Source: Bacillota bacterium
GTDB taxonomy: Bacteria > Bacillota > DTU025 > MWDF01
NCBI GenBank assembly: GCA_017994615.1
Contig: JAGOKM010000002.1
Coordinates: 1 to 55,453 of the forward strand
Length of the DNA: 55,453 nucleotides
Reading direction: 5' to 3'
In this document: positions 25,594 to 33,819 of the stretch, piece after piece
Layout: each line of letters begins with the position of its first letter
Position numbering within the stretch: position 1 is the first letter of the stretch
Notes under the pieces: model-generated
The model's input: only the letters and a program-made list of their open reading frames with translations
Databases searched by the model: none
Told to the model about the DNA's origin: nothing
Program-made: the position numbers and the translations under genes

Positions 25594-26790
25594 TTATTGT
25601 CCCCGACTATGCTGCCTGACCCCCTTTTCGATGCCCAATAGGGCCTTTTCCAGCGTTGTTCTGCTGCATGCGAAGTTCAGCCTCTCGAAACCCGATCCTG
25701 CCTCACCGAAGATGTAACCGTGGTTCAATGCAAGGCCGGCCTCATATGTAATCATCCTCGCCAGGCCTTCGTTACCGAGGCCCAACGCCCTGAAGTCAAG
25801 CCATGCAAGGTATGTTCCGTCAGGTTTCCGAAAGACGACTTCGGGGACATTCTCCTTAAAGAACGAATCCATGAAGTCGATATTTCCCTGCAGGTAGGAC
25901 AAGACCTGCTCCAGCCACTCGTTGCCATGCGAATATGCCGCGATGGCGGCTTTCAGGCCGAAAGGAGTTGGCTCCTGTATGCCGTTGGCCTCCATCCTCC
26001 TTACCAGGGCATCCCTCTTCTCCGGGTCGCTTACAATCAGGTTCGCCATCTGCAGTCCGGCCAGGTTGAACGTCTTTCCTGCCGCAGTACAGGTGATGCA
26101 GTTTCCCTCGAAATCCTTCCGCAGGGAAGAGAAAGGGACATGTGCGTGTCCTTCGTAAACAAGGTCGCAATGTATCTCGTCAGAGACTACAATGACCCCG
26201 TTCGAGATGCATATCTCCCCAAGGCGCTCAAGCTCGGCCCTAGTCCAGACCTTGCCCACGGGATTGTGGGGGCTGCAGAGGAGGATCATCCTGGCAAGAG
26301 GGTCAGACGCCTTCCTCTCAAGGTCTTCGAAATTGATGCCGTAGTCCCCTCCGCCCAGCTCGACAAGCCTGTTGTCAAGGACCTTCCTCCCGTTGTTTTC
26401 GATGCTGTGCGCGAACGGGTGGTAGACGGGCGATTGGATGATGACCTTCTCCCCCGGCGAAGTGAATTCCTGTATGATTGCGTTTATCCCTGTGACGACA
26501 CCCGGCGAATAGACCATCCAGTCACTTTCGATCCTCCAGCCGTGCCTCCGCAGGAACCAGCCCTTGACCGCATCGGCATAGTCATCGGTCCTGTAGGTAT
26601 ACCCGAAGATGCCCGACGAAGCAGTCTGCGCCACGGCCCTCATAATCGGTTCGGCGCAGTCGAAGTCCATGTCTGCCACCCAAAGCGGAAGAAGGCCCCT
26701 GCGGCCGTGCATCCCTTCCATTATGCTGTCGGACCATTTGACGGAGCCCGAGCCCGCCCTGTCGGCGGTCTTGTCGAAGTCGTAATGCAA
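25594..26790 (-). CDS. patB: PatB/MalY-type PLP-dependent C-S lyase or aminotransferase
   Basis: This 398-residue fold-type I PLP enzyme resembles PatB/MalY cystathionine beta-lyases, which release thiol, pyruvate and ammonia from cystathionine or cysteine conjugates. Diagnostic segments are the start YDFDKTADRAGSGSVKW, LPLWVADMDF, PVYHPF, SPHNPVGKVW, VSDEIHCDL and AAGKTFNLAGLQ, with the PLP lysine near 238. The TTG start at 26790 follows GAAGGGGG and gives the usual N-terminus; an ATG 12 codons upstream has no ribosome site. The gene stands alone, leftward. Confidence 0.88.
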   Translation of the reverse strand: MHYDFDKTADRAGSGSVKWSDSIMEGMHGRRGLLPLWVADMDFDCAEPIMRAVAQTASSGIFGYTYRTDDYADAVKGWFLRRHGWRIESDWMVYSPGVVTGINAIIQEFTSPGEKVIIQSPVYHPFAHSIENNGRKVLDNRLVELGGGDYGINFEDLERKASDPLARMILLCSPHNPVGKVWTRAELERLGEICISNGVIVVSDEIHCDLVYEGHAHVPFSSLRKDFEGNCITCTAAGKTFNLAGLQMANLIVSDPEKRDALVRRMEANGIQEPTPFGLKAAIAAYSHGNEWLEQVLSYLQGNIDFMDSFFKENVPEVVFRKPDGTYLAWLDFRALGLGNEGLARMITYEAGLALNHGYIFGEAGSGFERLNFACSRTTLEKALLGIEKGVRQHSRGQ

Positions 26791-27564
26791 TGGAAAGCCC
26801 CCTTCGAGAGTTTTTATGGCTAACATAAGAACAATGCCGGATTATAGACGGCCCTCATATATTCTTCGCACATGCCCCTGCTGCACCGACGGGCCTTTGT
26901 AAGAAGCGGAGTCATCCTGGAGACGATTATGGGAATCCGAACAACATAATACTATCATCACTGCTTAAGTACATCATCCGCTGGACGTCCTGCAGGTCCG
27001 GCGACGACATGGGGGGATTGTGGAATATGCGCTAATAAAGAGCGAGATGGCATAGGAGGAAAGGAGGTCCCGCCGTATGGCATCCTGGCGGATGTTGCCT
27101 ATGGAACAGGATGCAAGAAGCCCAGGTATTCCTTTTAGAAATAGAGAAAGGTCTCTGCGGTGGGAAGGTGTGTGGGAAACGGGCTATTCCAGGATTACGT
27201 CATTGCCGGCGCCTTCGCTTTCGTCCCCGTTGGTTTCGGCCTACAAATCTCATGGCCTTCCGCTCAGGGCGCCTTCATGGGGGTCGCCCAGGAGATCTTG
27301 CTGCTTTTCACGCTTCCCTCCCTGACTTCGACCCTGTCGGGGGATCCTCGGTGCGGAAGGACCTTCCCTTGAGGGCGTTGTAAAACCCCGGTTGGGAAAT
27401 CAACGGCAGGATTCGAGGATGGACGCCATGCAGAAAGAGGGGGAAGGGCATTCTTCGTTGAACCGTCCGAGATCGTCATCCATAATTCCCTGGCTCGGTC
27501 CTCCAAGCAGCCGATGTCCGACCGGACAGCCTTCGGGCCTGCCGTGGGCCCCGCAGGATGTCGG
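26791..27564. other. 774-base stretch with no intact gene, probably degenerate coding sequence
   Basis: I find no intact gene. Fragments on the plus strand look like decayed coding sequence: a possible gene end reading GGIVEYALIKSEMA then TAG near 27050, followed by AGGAGG and an ATG at 27077. Protein-like stretches in shifting frames follow, such as GNGLFQDYVIAGAFAFVPVG near 27175-27240 and FFVEPSEIVIHNSLA near 27450-27500. I cannot assign a family. The first 180 bases are AT-richer and may contain the patB promoter. Confidence 0.4.
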
Positions 27565-27993
27565 CTATATTATCCCGTACCCCTTCATCCTCATCTCGAA
27601 CTGGGCTTCGTCCATGAAACCCTGCACAGCGCCCAGCTTGTTGCCTGCAGCGTCGTAGAACAGCGTCGTCGGTATCACCGAAATCCTGTTCTCGGCAGCT
27701 ATCTTCGGATATTCGTATACGTCTATCCTTATGAAGGTCACTTTTCCTCTGTATTTGTCGGCAAGCGCCACCAGGACTGGGTCTATGAGAACGCATGCCT
27801 CGCAATCCTCAGAGCCCAGCTTCACCACGTAAGGTATCCCCGCCCTGGACGCGTTCTCTATGTCTTCAGGCGTCCCGTTGGGCAGGGCACTCTGCGCATT
27901 CTTGGCCTTAGGTCTATAAAGCAGGCTGACAGCAAGGACGGTGGCGACCAGCACCACTGCCAGGACTATGAGCACCATTGTCGAACGCTTCAT
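27565..27993 (-). CDS. Membrane-anchored thioredoxin-like protein
   Basis: This 142-residue protein has an uncleaved-looking N-terminal membrane segment (about 5-26) and a thioredoxin domain with the active site CEAC at 64-67. A VIPTTLFYDAAG loop carries the cis-Pro. It should act on the outer face of the membrane and receive electrons from the CcdA-like protein encoded 12 bases upstream, as in DsbD-like or cytochrome-maturation pathways. Its clients are unknown. The ATG at 27993 has AGGAG upstream. Confidence 0.88.
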   Translation of the reverse strand: MKRSTMVLIVLAVVLVATVLAVSLLYRPKAKNAQSALPNGTPEDIENASRAGIPYVVKLGSEDCEACVLIDPVLVALADKYRGKVTFIRIDVYEYPKIAAENRISVIPTTLFYDAAGNKLGAVQGFMDEAQFEMRMKGYGII

Positions 27994-28005
27994 CTCAAAC
28001 AGCTC

Positions 28006-28701
28006 CTATATCAGTTTTAACATGTTCGTCGCAGCAAGCCAGGCGCCGGTGGCCATAAGGGCTATGCCCATGGCCAGGGTAAGCGCGCGCGAGTATTTGG
28101 TCAGCCCCGACCTGGCCAGCGCCTGAGGCGCCGTCCCTGCCGTTATGCCCGCTACAAGGACCGGAGCCCAATGACCGAGGGCATAAGCTATGGTGAGAAG
28201 CACCCCTCTTGAGCCTCCGGCAGTCGCAGAAGCCAGAGCGAGGACCGCCACAAGTACCGGCGTGGCGCACGGTGCGGACACCGTCGCGGTGACCAGCCCG
28301 AGCGCGAAAGCGCCCGCTGCGTGGACCCTGCCTTCCGCGCGTGGGGCTGCCGACGGCATCGGTATGCTGATTATTCCCGCTACGTTCATTCCCATCAACA
28401 GCACAAGAAGGCCAAGGGCGAGGCTGAATGCAGGGCCTGATAAAAGGAAACCGAGCCCCTGCGCCAGCGCCCCCAGGACGACGAAGGCGACCGTAAGCCC
28501 AAGGAAGAACGCCAAAGTGGATGCCAAGGCCCTCGCCCTCCCCATAGCCTTCGACCCTCCGACGTAACCTACGACTAGCGCTATTGCTGTCAGGGTACAA
28601 GGGGCAAGGGATGATATCAGCCCGGCCAGGAACGCCGCCGCGAAGCCGAACAGCGGCATTGAAAGCGCCTGCGTAAGGTTCTGGGCCAATTTGTCCAGCA
28701 T
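28006..28701 (-). CDS. ccdA: CcdA/DsbD-type transmembrane thiol-disulfide electron carrier
   Basis: This 231-residue membrane protein has about six hydrophobic segments and two family Cys motifs, SLAPCTL (Cys35) and SAPCATPVL (Cys145). It moves reducing equivalents from cytoplasmic thioredoxin to extracytoplasmic thiols. Its partner is the membrane-anchored thioredoxin immediately downstream. I chose the ATG at 28701, which follows CGGAGGG; a longer in-frame start 21 codons upstream has no site and would disrupt the family N-terminus. Confidence 0.9.
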   Translation of the reverse strand: MLDKLAQNLTQALSMPLFGFAAAFLAGLISSLAPCTLTAIALVVGYVGGSKAMGRARALASTLAFFLGLTVAFVVLGALAQGLGFLLSGPAFSLALGLLVLLMGMNVAGIISIPMPSAAPRAEGRVHAAGAFALGLVTATVSAPCATPVLVAVLALASATAGGSRGVLLTIAYALGHWAPVLVAGITAGTAPQALARSGLTKYSRALTLAMGIALMATGAWLAATNMLKLI

Positions 28702-28781
28702 GTTCCCTCCGAAGTGATAGGCAAAGCCTTCCGCGTTTCGCACTGTGGCAACGTAGACCGTCAATATGACAGATTATATTC

Positions 28782-28800
28782 TACCGCAAGGTCTGCGGTA
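28782..28800. promoter_or_regulatory. Inverted repeat in the divergent ccdA / selenoprotein-candidate gap
   Basis: TACCGCA and TGCGGTA form perfect 7-base arms around 5 bases. They lie midway between the divergent ccdA gene and the interrupted secreted protein. An operator shared by both is possible; the motif is not one I recognise. Confidence 0.3.
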
Positions 28801-28967
28801 TATACCCATCGGAAGGGCCGGCAGATTGTGAAGCGCAGTACATATCAACCGCTGCATAAAAGCCCCATTGTCCTGCAGAATATACATCTGGTGAAAACAG
28901 GAGAGGGAAGGGTCCACATTGAATCAAGAAACGCTGCCGATTGAAGGATGGGAGTGATGGGAAGGGA

Positions 28968-29471
28968 ATGAAGAGAACGACAGTCATCCTGGTCATAGCA
29001 ATCGCATTGTCTCTGTCCCTGGCGGCGATTCCTGCCGAGGCTGCGGACTGGAAGCTTACTGATGCGTCCGCTGCGGAGTACAAGAAGCTCGCCACTCCGG
29101 AGAAGGAGATCGCGGAGAAATGGCTGGCGACGCTGCCCGCCTCAGCTTACAAGGAGAGCTTCACCCAGCTCGTAATGGGGCTGGTCGTCTGGGTGAGCCG
29201 CGAACCCATAAGCTTCCTCGACTATGAGTTCGTCAAGCTGTTCAAGACGACCGGCGAGAAGGTCGACATCTACACGTTCAAAGCAGGGGACGCCAAGATG
29301 GTGACCGACATCTACTCGCCGCCGGTCATCCCGGGAGACCTCTGAGCGTGCAACTTCTATGATTGGTGGGTCGCCAATCTCAGCTACCCCGGAGCCAAGC
29401 CGCTGAAGTTCTGGTTCATAGCCGACCTCGAAGCAGAGGCCGCCCGCAGGGAGAAACTGGTCAAGAAGTAG
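28968..29471 (+). CDS. Secreted protein with in-frame TGA, candidate selenoprotein (or recently interrupted gene)
   Basis: From ATG 28968 a signal peptide (about 25 residues, ending IPAEA) precedes a mature domain of unknown family. Codon 126 is TGA (29343-29345). The same frame then continues for 41 sense codons, including ACNFYDWWVANL and KFWFIADLEAEAARREK, with unchanged codon preference, and ends at TAG 29471. The next gene starts 28 bases later, normal spacing for the operon. A hairpin of bacterial SECIS geometry lies at 29361-29379. If TGA encodes selenocysteine the motif is Sec-Ala-Cys, a plausible redox site in a secreted protein near CcdA and thioredoxin. Alternatives are a nonsense mutation from Trp or Cys, or a sequencing error. 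The ribosome site before 28968 is poorly spaced; a TTG at 28941 is possible. Confidence 0.6.
29361..29379 (+). promoter_or_regulatory. bSECIS-like hairpin downstream of the in-frame TGA
   Basis: GATTGG and CCAATC form a perfect 6-bp stem around TGGGTCG; a U-G and a G-C pair could extend it to 8 bp with a GGU loop. The loop starts 21-23 bases after the TGA and has G in its first two positions. That fits the described bacterial SECIS consensus (loop about 16-37 bases from the UGA, early G). Confidence 0.5.
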
Positions 29472-29498
29472 GGCTAAGATCGAAGGGAGGAAAAGGAA

Positions 29499-31325
29499 TT
29501 GAAAGGGAAGAGGATCCTGGTCATCCTGGCTGTGTGCATCATCGTCCTGGCACTCTCGTACGGCTCTATGGCGTGCACAAGCATAATCGTAGGAAAGAAG
29601 GCCTCTCTGACCGGGGAAGTGCTCCTGGGCCACAACGAGGACAACGGCGGGCGCCTTGTGATGCCCGTCTACCTTGTGGACCATGAGGTGCATTCAAAGG
29701 GTGAGATGCTGCAGCTGGAGAACAACACTGCGAGGATACCCCAGGCTGCGGAGACAGCCCGCTATTTCTGGACCGAGACGAGGGCGCCGCTTCCCGGAGC
29801 GTCCTTCAGCGATTTCATGTACAACGAGTACGGCGTAGTGGTAGCCAGCGACAGCTGCGCCTCCTCGAAGGTCGACACTTCGATAGCCGACCTGGTCGAC
29901 AACGGAATGGGCTATGCCATAAGGAAGATAATCGGAGAGCGCGCAAGGACGGCCCGCGAGGGGGTCGAGCTGGCCGCATGGTTGATAGAGACCTGGGGCT
30001 ACTTCGCCTCCGGACGATCGTACCAGATCTGCGACAAGGACGAAGGATGGGTCTGCCAGGTGGTAATGGGCAAGACGTTCGTCGCCCAGAGGGTGCCGGA
30101 CGATGAGGTGATGGTCATACCAAACCATTACGTCACCAGGAAAGTTGACTTCAACGACAAGGCGAACTTCGTGACCTCGAAGAACCTCGTGTCCTACGCG
30201 ATCGACAAAGGCTGGTACAAGCCGGCGGTTGCCGGTGACTACAGCGACTTCGACTTCGCCAAGACCTATCAGAAGGAGACCAGCTTCAGGGCCGCGAGCA
30301 ACACGTTCAGGCACAGATACGCGCATAAGATCCTGCACGGGCTCGACATACCCGCCGAGGCTGACCTGCCATTCTCGGTGAAGCCGGCGAAGAAAGTCGG
30401 CCTACAGGACATAATGAACGCCCTCAGCTACCATTACGAGGGCACCCCCGACGACCTGACGAACGGCTACAAGGACGGCTACCTGCACTTTACGACGATG
30501 AGGGTGCTGTGCACCTCTAGTACACAGGAGAGCTATGCAATCCAGATGAGGCAGGACCCGAACCTGACCGTAATGTGGAGGGCGAGCGGGCATCCCTGCA
30601 CCAGCCCGTACACCCCGTGGTACGGCGGTATAACGGCTATACCCAAGGAGTACCAGTTCATAGACCCCGTGTTGGGCAAGTACACGCATTTCGCGGCGCG
30701 TTCCGAAGATTACAGCTACGACCCTTCGAGGGCATGGTGGGCGTTCATAGACCTGCAGACCCTCGTCAACTTCAACTATGCCACCGACGGCATGAAGGTG
30801 AGGGAATGGAAGGCGAGGCTGCAGAACGAGTGGTTTGCCAACCAGAAGTCGTTCGAGTCGGCACTGATGAGCGTTTACAAGGTAGACAAGGCGAAGGCGC
30901 TTGCGATGATGACCGACTACAGCTCCAGGGCCGCCTTAAGGGCCATGAACGAGGCAAGGTCGCTGTATAACCAGATCCTGCGCACAAACGTGGACATAGT
31001 CACCGAAGAGATCGACCTTGCAAAGGGCGACGATCCCGTCAAGGTGGTGCTGTTCGGGTCCAAGGACGTGGACGTGGCCAAAGTCGACGTGCAGACCCTG
31101 GCGATAGGCGCCGATTACAGCAATCCTTCATCTTGGGCAAGGGCTAGGGACACCGTCGTATCCGACGTCAACTTGGACGGTTTCGCGGACGTCACATTCA
31201 CGGTCCTTACGAAGGATATCAGGTCGATCAACCCGTGCCTGATGAACCTCTGGGTGAGCGCCAAGTATGCAGGCGGCCCCACCCTTGCGGCGCAGGACAC
31301 AGTCAAGGTGGTCAAGTCGTTCTGA
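29499..31325 (+). CDS. C69-family dipeptidase, secreted Ntn-hydrolase
   Basis: This 608-residue protein begins with a signal-like hydrophobic segment ending at MACTSIIVGKKAS. Cys26 would become the N-terminal nucleophile after autocatalytic processing, as in C69 (PepD-type) peptidases. GHNEDNGGR, DSCASSKV and DLVDNGMGYAIR are conserved family stretches. It should hydrolyse short peptides outside the cytoplasm or at the membrane, feeding the amino acid transporters encoded beside it. An additional C-terminal region after about 530 looks like a beta-sandwich (VDVAKVDVQTLAIG, SDVNLDGFADVTFTV). The TTG start at 29499 has GGGAGG 8 bases upstream. Confidence 0.9.
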   Translation: MKGKRILVILAVCIIVLALSYGSMACTSIIVGKKASLTGEVLLGHNEDNGGRLVMPVYLVDHEVHSKGEMLQLENNTARIPQAAETARYFWTETRAPLPGASFSDFMYNEYGVVVASDSCASSKVDTSIADLVDNGMGYAIRKIIGERARTAREGVELAAWLIETWGYFASGRSYQICDKDEGWVCQVVMGKTFVAQRVPDDEVMVIPNHYVTRKVDFNDKANFVTSKNLVSYAIDKGWYKPAVAGDYSDFDFAKTYQKETSFRAASNTFRHRYAHKILHGLDIPAEADLPFSVKPAKKVGLQDIMNALSYHYEGTPDDLTNGYKDGYLHFTTMRVLCTSSTQESYAIQMRQDPNLTVMWRASGHPCTSPYTPWYGGITAIPKEYQFIDPVLGKYTHFAARSEDYSYDPSRAWWAFIDLQTLVNFNYATDGMKVREWKARLQNEWFANQKSFESALMSVYKVDKAKALAMMTDYSSRAALRAMNEARSLYNQILRTNVDIVTEEIDLAKGDDPVKVVLFGSKDVDVAKVDVQTLAIGADYSNPSSWARARDTVVSDVNLDGFADVTFTVLTKDIRSINPCLMNLWVSAKYAGGPTLAAQDTVKVVKSF

Positions 31326-31352
31326 GGAATGCCGCATAATCACAATGAGAAA

Positions 31353-31390
31353 GGCGCTTTCCCGCAGTTTGCGGGAAAGCGCCCACTTTT
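31353..31390. terminator. Bidirectional terminator between C69 gene and livF
   Basis: GGCGCTTTCCCGC and GCGGGAAAGCGCC form a perfect 13-bp stem with a 5-base loop, followed by CACTTTTCG on the plus strand and TTTCTC on the minus strand. It serves both converging operons. Confidence 0.9.
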
Positions 31391-31401
31391 CGCCCGTTTT
31401 A

Positions 31402-32106
31402 CTAGAAGCCCATGTATGCGGCCCTTATTTCGTCGCTTGCGAGCAGCTCGCGCCCGGTGCCGCTCATGACTATCCTGCCGGTCTGCATGACATATGCCCT
31501 GTCTGCCAGCTTCAGGGCCTTCTCCACCTTCTGCTCTACGGCAAGCACCGTTATTCCCATGGAGCAGATGTCCTTCAATGTGCCGAGTACCTTGTCGACG
31601 AGTGTGGGCATCAACCCTAGGGAAGTCTCGTCCACGAGCAGCATCTTGGGCGAGCACATGAGCCCTCTTGCGATTGCGACCATCTGCTGCTCCCCTCCCG
31701 AGAGCGTCTCGGCCTTCTGCCCTGCCCTCGCCTTAAGGACCGGGAATATGTCCATCACCTTCTCGAGGCTTTCCGATATCTTCTTCTGGTCCTTTATGGT
31801 ATGAGCCCCTGTGAGAAGGTTGTTCATGACGCTCATCTTAGGGAAGAGGCGCCTTCCCTCTGGCACGTGTGCTAGCCCCAGCGCGGTTATCTGATGGGCC
31901 TTCATGCCCGTTATGTCCGCGCCGTCGAAATGCACAGAGCCGGATGCCGGGCGGATCAACCCCGAAACCGCCTTGAGGGTGGTGGACTTGCCGGCGCCGT
32001 TGGATCCGACGATAGCCACGAAATCCCCCTTCCCTACCTCGAAGCTTACTTCCCTTACAACGATAACGCCCTCATAGCCGGCGTTCAGCCCCTTAACACT
32101 TAGCAT
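31402..32106 (-). CDS. livF: LIV-type ABC transporter ATPase LivF
   Basis: This 234-residue ABC ATPase has Walker A GSNGAGKST, a Q-loop region, the signature LSGGEQQM, Walker B MLLVDETSLGL and the switch His replaced by Gln in AVEQK, which is usual for LivF. It powers uptake of branched-chain or other amino acids with LivG. I chose the ATG at 32106 with GGGGG 9 bases upstream, overlapping the end of livG by 14 bases; an ATG three codons earlier is possible. It is the last gene of the leftward livJHMGF operon. Confidence 0.93.
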   Translation of the reverse strand: MLSVKGLNAGYEGVIVVREVSFEVGKGDFVAIVGSNGAGKSTTLKAVSGLIRPASGSVHFDGADITGMKAHQITALGLAHVPEGRRLFPKMSVMNNLLTGAHTIKDQKKISESLEKVMDIFPVLKARAGQKAETLSGGEQQMVAIARGLMCSPKMLLVDETSLGLMPTLVDKVLGTLKDICSMGITVLAVEQKVEKALKLADRAYVMQTGRIVMSGTGRELLASDEIRAAYMGF

Positions 32107-32827
32107 TGTAGTCATCCCCCAGGTAAGCCTTAATGACCGCCTCGTCCTTGACGATGTCGCAGGGCGCCCCCTCGGCGATCTTCTTGCCGGAATCAAGGAC
32201 GATCACCTTATCGGATATGGGCATTATCGCCTCCATTACATGCTCGACCACTATGAGCGTAATCCCCTGGCCCCTGAGCTTGAGGCAGAGTTCCATCGCT
32301 TCCTTGGTCTCTGTGGGGTTGAGCCCCGCCATGGTCTCGTCAAGCATGAGGAGCTTGGGCTCTGTCGCCACCGCCCTGGTTATCTCGAGCCTCTTCCTGT
32401 CCGCAATCGTCAGGCTTTTGCCGAGCCTGTCTGAGACATGCTTCAAGCCTGTCATCTCCAAGGCCTCGGCAGCCTTCCTTCGGGCCGTGGGAATGTCGGG
32501 ATGCCTAAGAAAGGCCCCTATCATGACGTTCTCCTCTACGGTCAGCTCACCCATGGTCTTAACGACCTGGAAGGTCCTCGCGATGCCGAGCCTGCAGTTG
32601 TCATAGGGCTTGAGCTTAGTGGTATTGTGCCCGTCGAACGTGACTTTGCCGGATGTGGGGGTATAGAAGCCGGAAAGGCAGCTGAAGCATGTGGTCTTCC
32701 CCGCCCCGTTCGGGCCGATCAGCGCAACTATCTGGCCTTTGGCGACCTCGAAGCTCACATCGTCGTTCGCCAGTAGGTTTCCGAACTTCATTGTGAGGTT
32801 CTCTACCTTAAGCAGCGGTGCTTGCAT
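32093..32827 (-). CDS. livG: LIV-type ABC transporter ATPase LivG
   Basis: This 244-residue ABC ATPase shows Walker A GPNGAGKTT, the LivG-typical IARTFQVVKTM, a divergent signature around LTIADRKRLEI, Walker B LLMLDETMAGLNP and the switch His in VVEHVMEAI. The Asp-Glu-Thr form of Walker B (usually DEP) is shared with its LivF partner. The chosen ATG at 32827 lies inside the end of livM, with an AAGGAGG site about 11 bases upstream. Confidence 0.93.
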   Translation of the reverse strand: MQAPLLKVENLTMKFGNLLANDDVSFEVAKGQIVALIGPNGAGKTTCFSCLSGFYTPTSGKVTFDGHNTTKLKPYDNCRLGIARTFQVVKTMGELTVEENVMIGAFLRHPDIPTARRKAAEALEMTGLKHVSDRLGKSLTIADRKRLEITRAVATEPKLLMLDETMAGLNPTETKEAMELCLKLRGQGITLIVVEHVMEAIMPISDKVIVLDSGKKIAEGAPCDIVKDEAVIKAYLGDDYNAKC

Positions 32828-33815
32828 CCTTCGAAGCACCTCCTTTCAGGTTCGGCTGCCTTTTGCCAAGAAGGCCTATTATGCCCTTGGGCTGGAAGCT
32901 GGTCACTATCATTATCAGAAGGCCGAAGACCATGAGGTCGATGCCCTTGCCCGTGCCTCCCAAGGCTATCCTCGTATACTCGGAAAGGGGTATGAGCAGG
33001 GCGGCCCCCAATATTGGGCCCCAGACGGAACCGAGACCGCCCAGGACTGTAAGAAGGACGATCTTAAGCGAAAGGTCCAGCGAGAATACCATGAATGGGT
33101 CAATATAGAGTATGTACTGCGCGTAGAACGAGCCGAACAGGGCCGTCAGCGCCGCCGATGAGACCATGGCAAGAAGCTTGTACTTCGCGGGGTTGATCCC
33201 AAGTGACATGGCCGCGTCCTGGTTGTTCTTTATCGCTTTTAGGTACATGCCGAACCTTGACCTCTCAACTGCCACGAAGGCGGCCAGCGCTAGTATGAAC
33301 ATCGCGAATGCGATATAAAAATATGGCAGCTTCTCGCCGTGGAACTGGAAGTTCACAAGTGATGCCGGGGCTACCGGGATGATGATGCCTGTCGCGCCGT
33401 CTACGTAATCCCAGCTCTTGAAGAGCTGCATCATGATCTCCCCGAAGGCCAGCGTCGCAATGGAGAAATACTTCCCCTCCAGCCTGAAGACTGGATAGCT
33501 TATGACGAAGGCCAGCGCGGCTGCCGCGAAAGAGCCGACCGCCATGCCTATCCATGGGCTCGCCCCGTATTTCCAGTAGGCAACGGCTGCTGCATAGGCG
33601 CCTATGCCGAAGAAGGCCGAATGTCCGAATGAAGTCTGCCCCGCAAGGCCGGTCACGATGTTCCATGCCTCGCCGAGCCCCGCGTACATCACGAACAGTA
33701 TTAGCACGTGCTGCAGGTTAACGTTCCTGGTCAGGAGGGGCAGGACGCCTATCGCGACGACTGCGGCCCAAAGGAGGCTTCTCTGCCTTTTCCACCTGTT
33801 GTCCAAAGCATGCAC
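32808..33815 (-). CDS. livM: LIV-type ABC transporter permease LivM
   Basis: This 335-residue permease has eight to nine hydrophobic segments. Family markers are LAGQTSFGHSAFFGIGAYAAA, RLEGKYFSIATLAFGEI and the EAA-like cytoplasmic loop RSRFGMYLKAIKNNQDAAMSLGI, followed by LGGLGSVWGPILGA. It forms the membrane channel with LivH. The ATG at 33815 follows GGGGG and is four bases after livH; the end overlaps livG by 20 bases. Confidence 0.94.
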   Translation of the reverse strand: MHALDNRWKRQRSLLWAAVVAIGVLPLLTRNVNLQHVLILFVMYAGLGEAWNIVTGLAGQTSFGHSAFFGIGAYAAAVAYWKYGASPWIGMAVGSFAAAALAFVISYPVFRLEGKYFSIATLAFGEIMMQLFKSWDYVDGATGIIIPVAPASLVNFQFHGEKLPYFYIAFAMFILALAAFVAVERSRFGMYLKAIKNNQDAAMSLGINPAKYKLLAMVSSAALTALFGSFYAQYILYIDPFMVFSLDLSLKIVLLTVLGGLGSVWGPILGAALLIPLSEYTRIALGGTGKGIDLMVFGLLIMIVTSFQPKGIIGLLGKRQPNLKGGASKDASTAA

Positions 33816-33819
33816 CCCC

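Noticed and set aside
25720-26823. Long open frame antisense to the patB gene
   Set aside because: It lies entirely over the PLP enzyme, which has clear family motifs; composition is typical of a shadow frame.
27077-27325. Forward open frame with a good AGGAGG site
   Set aside because: The Ser/Pro/Arg-rich product has no recognisable domain, and protein-like sequence shifts to other frames; treated as degenerate.
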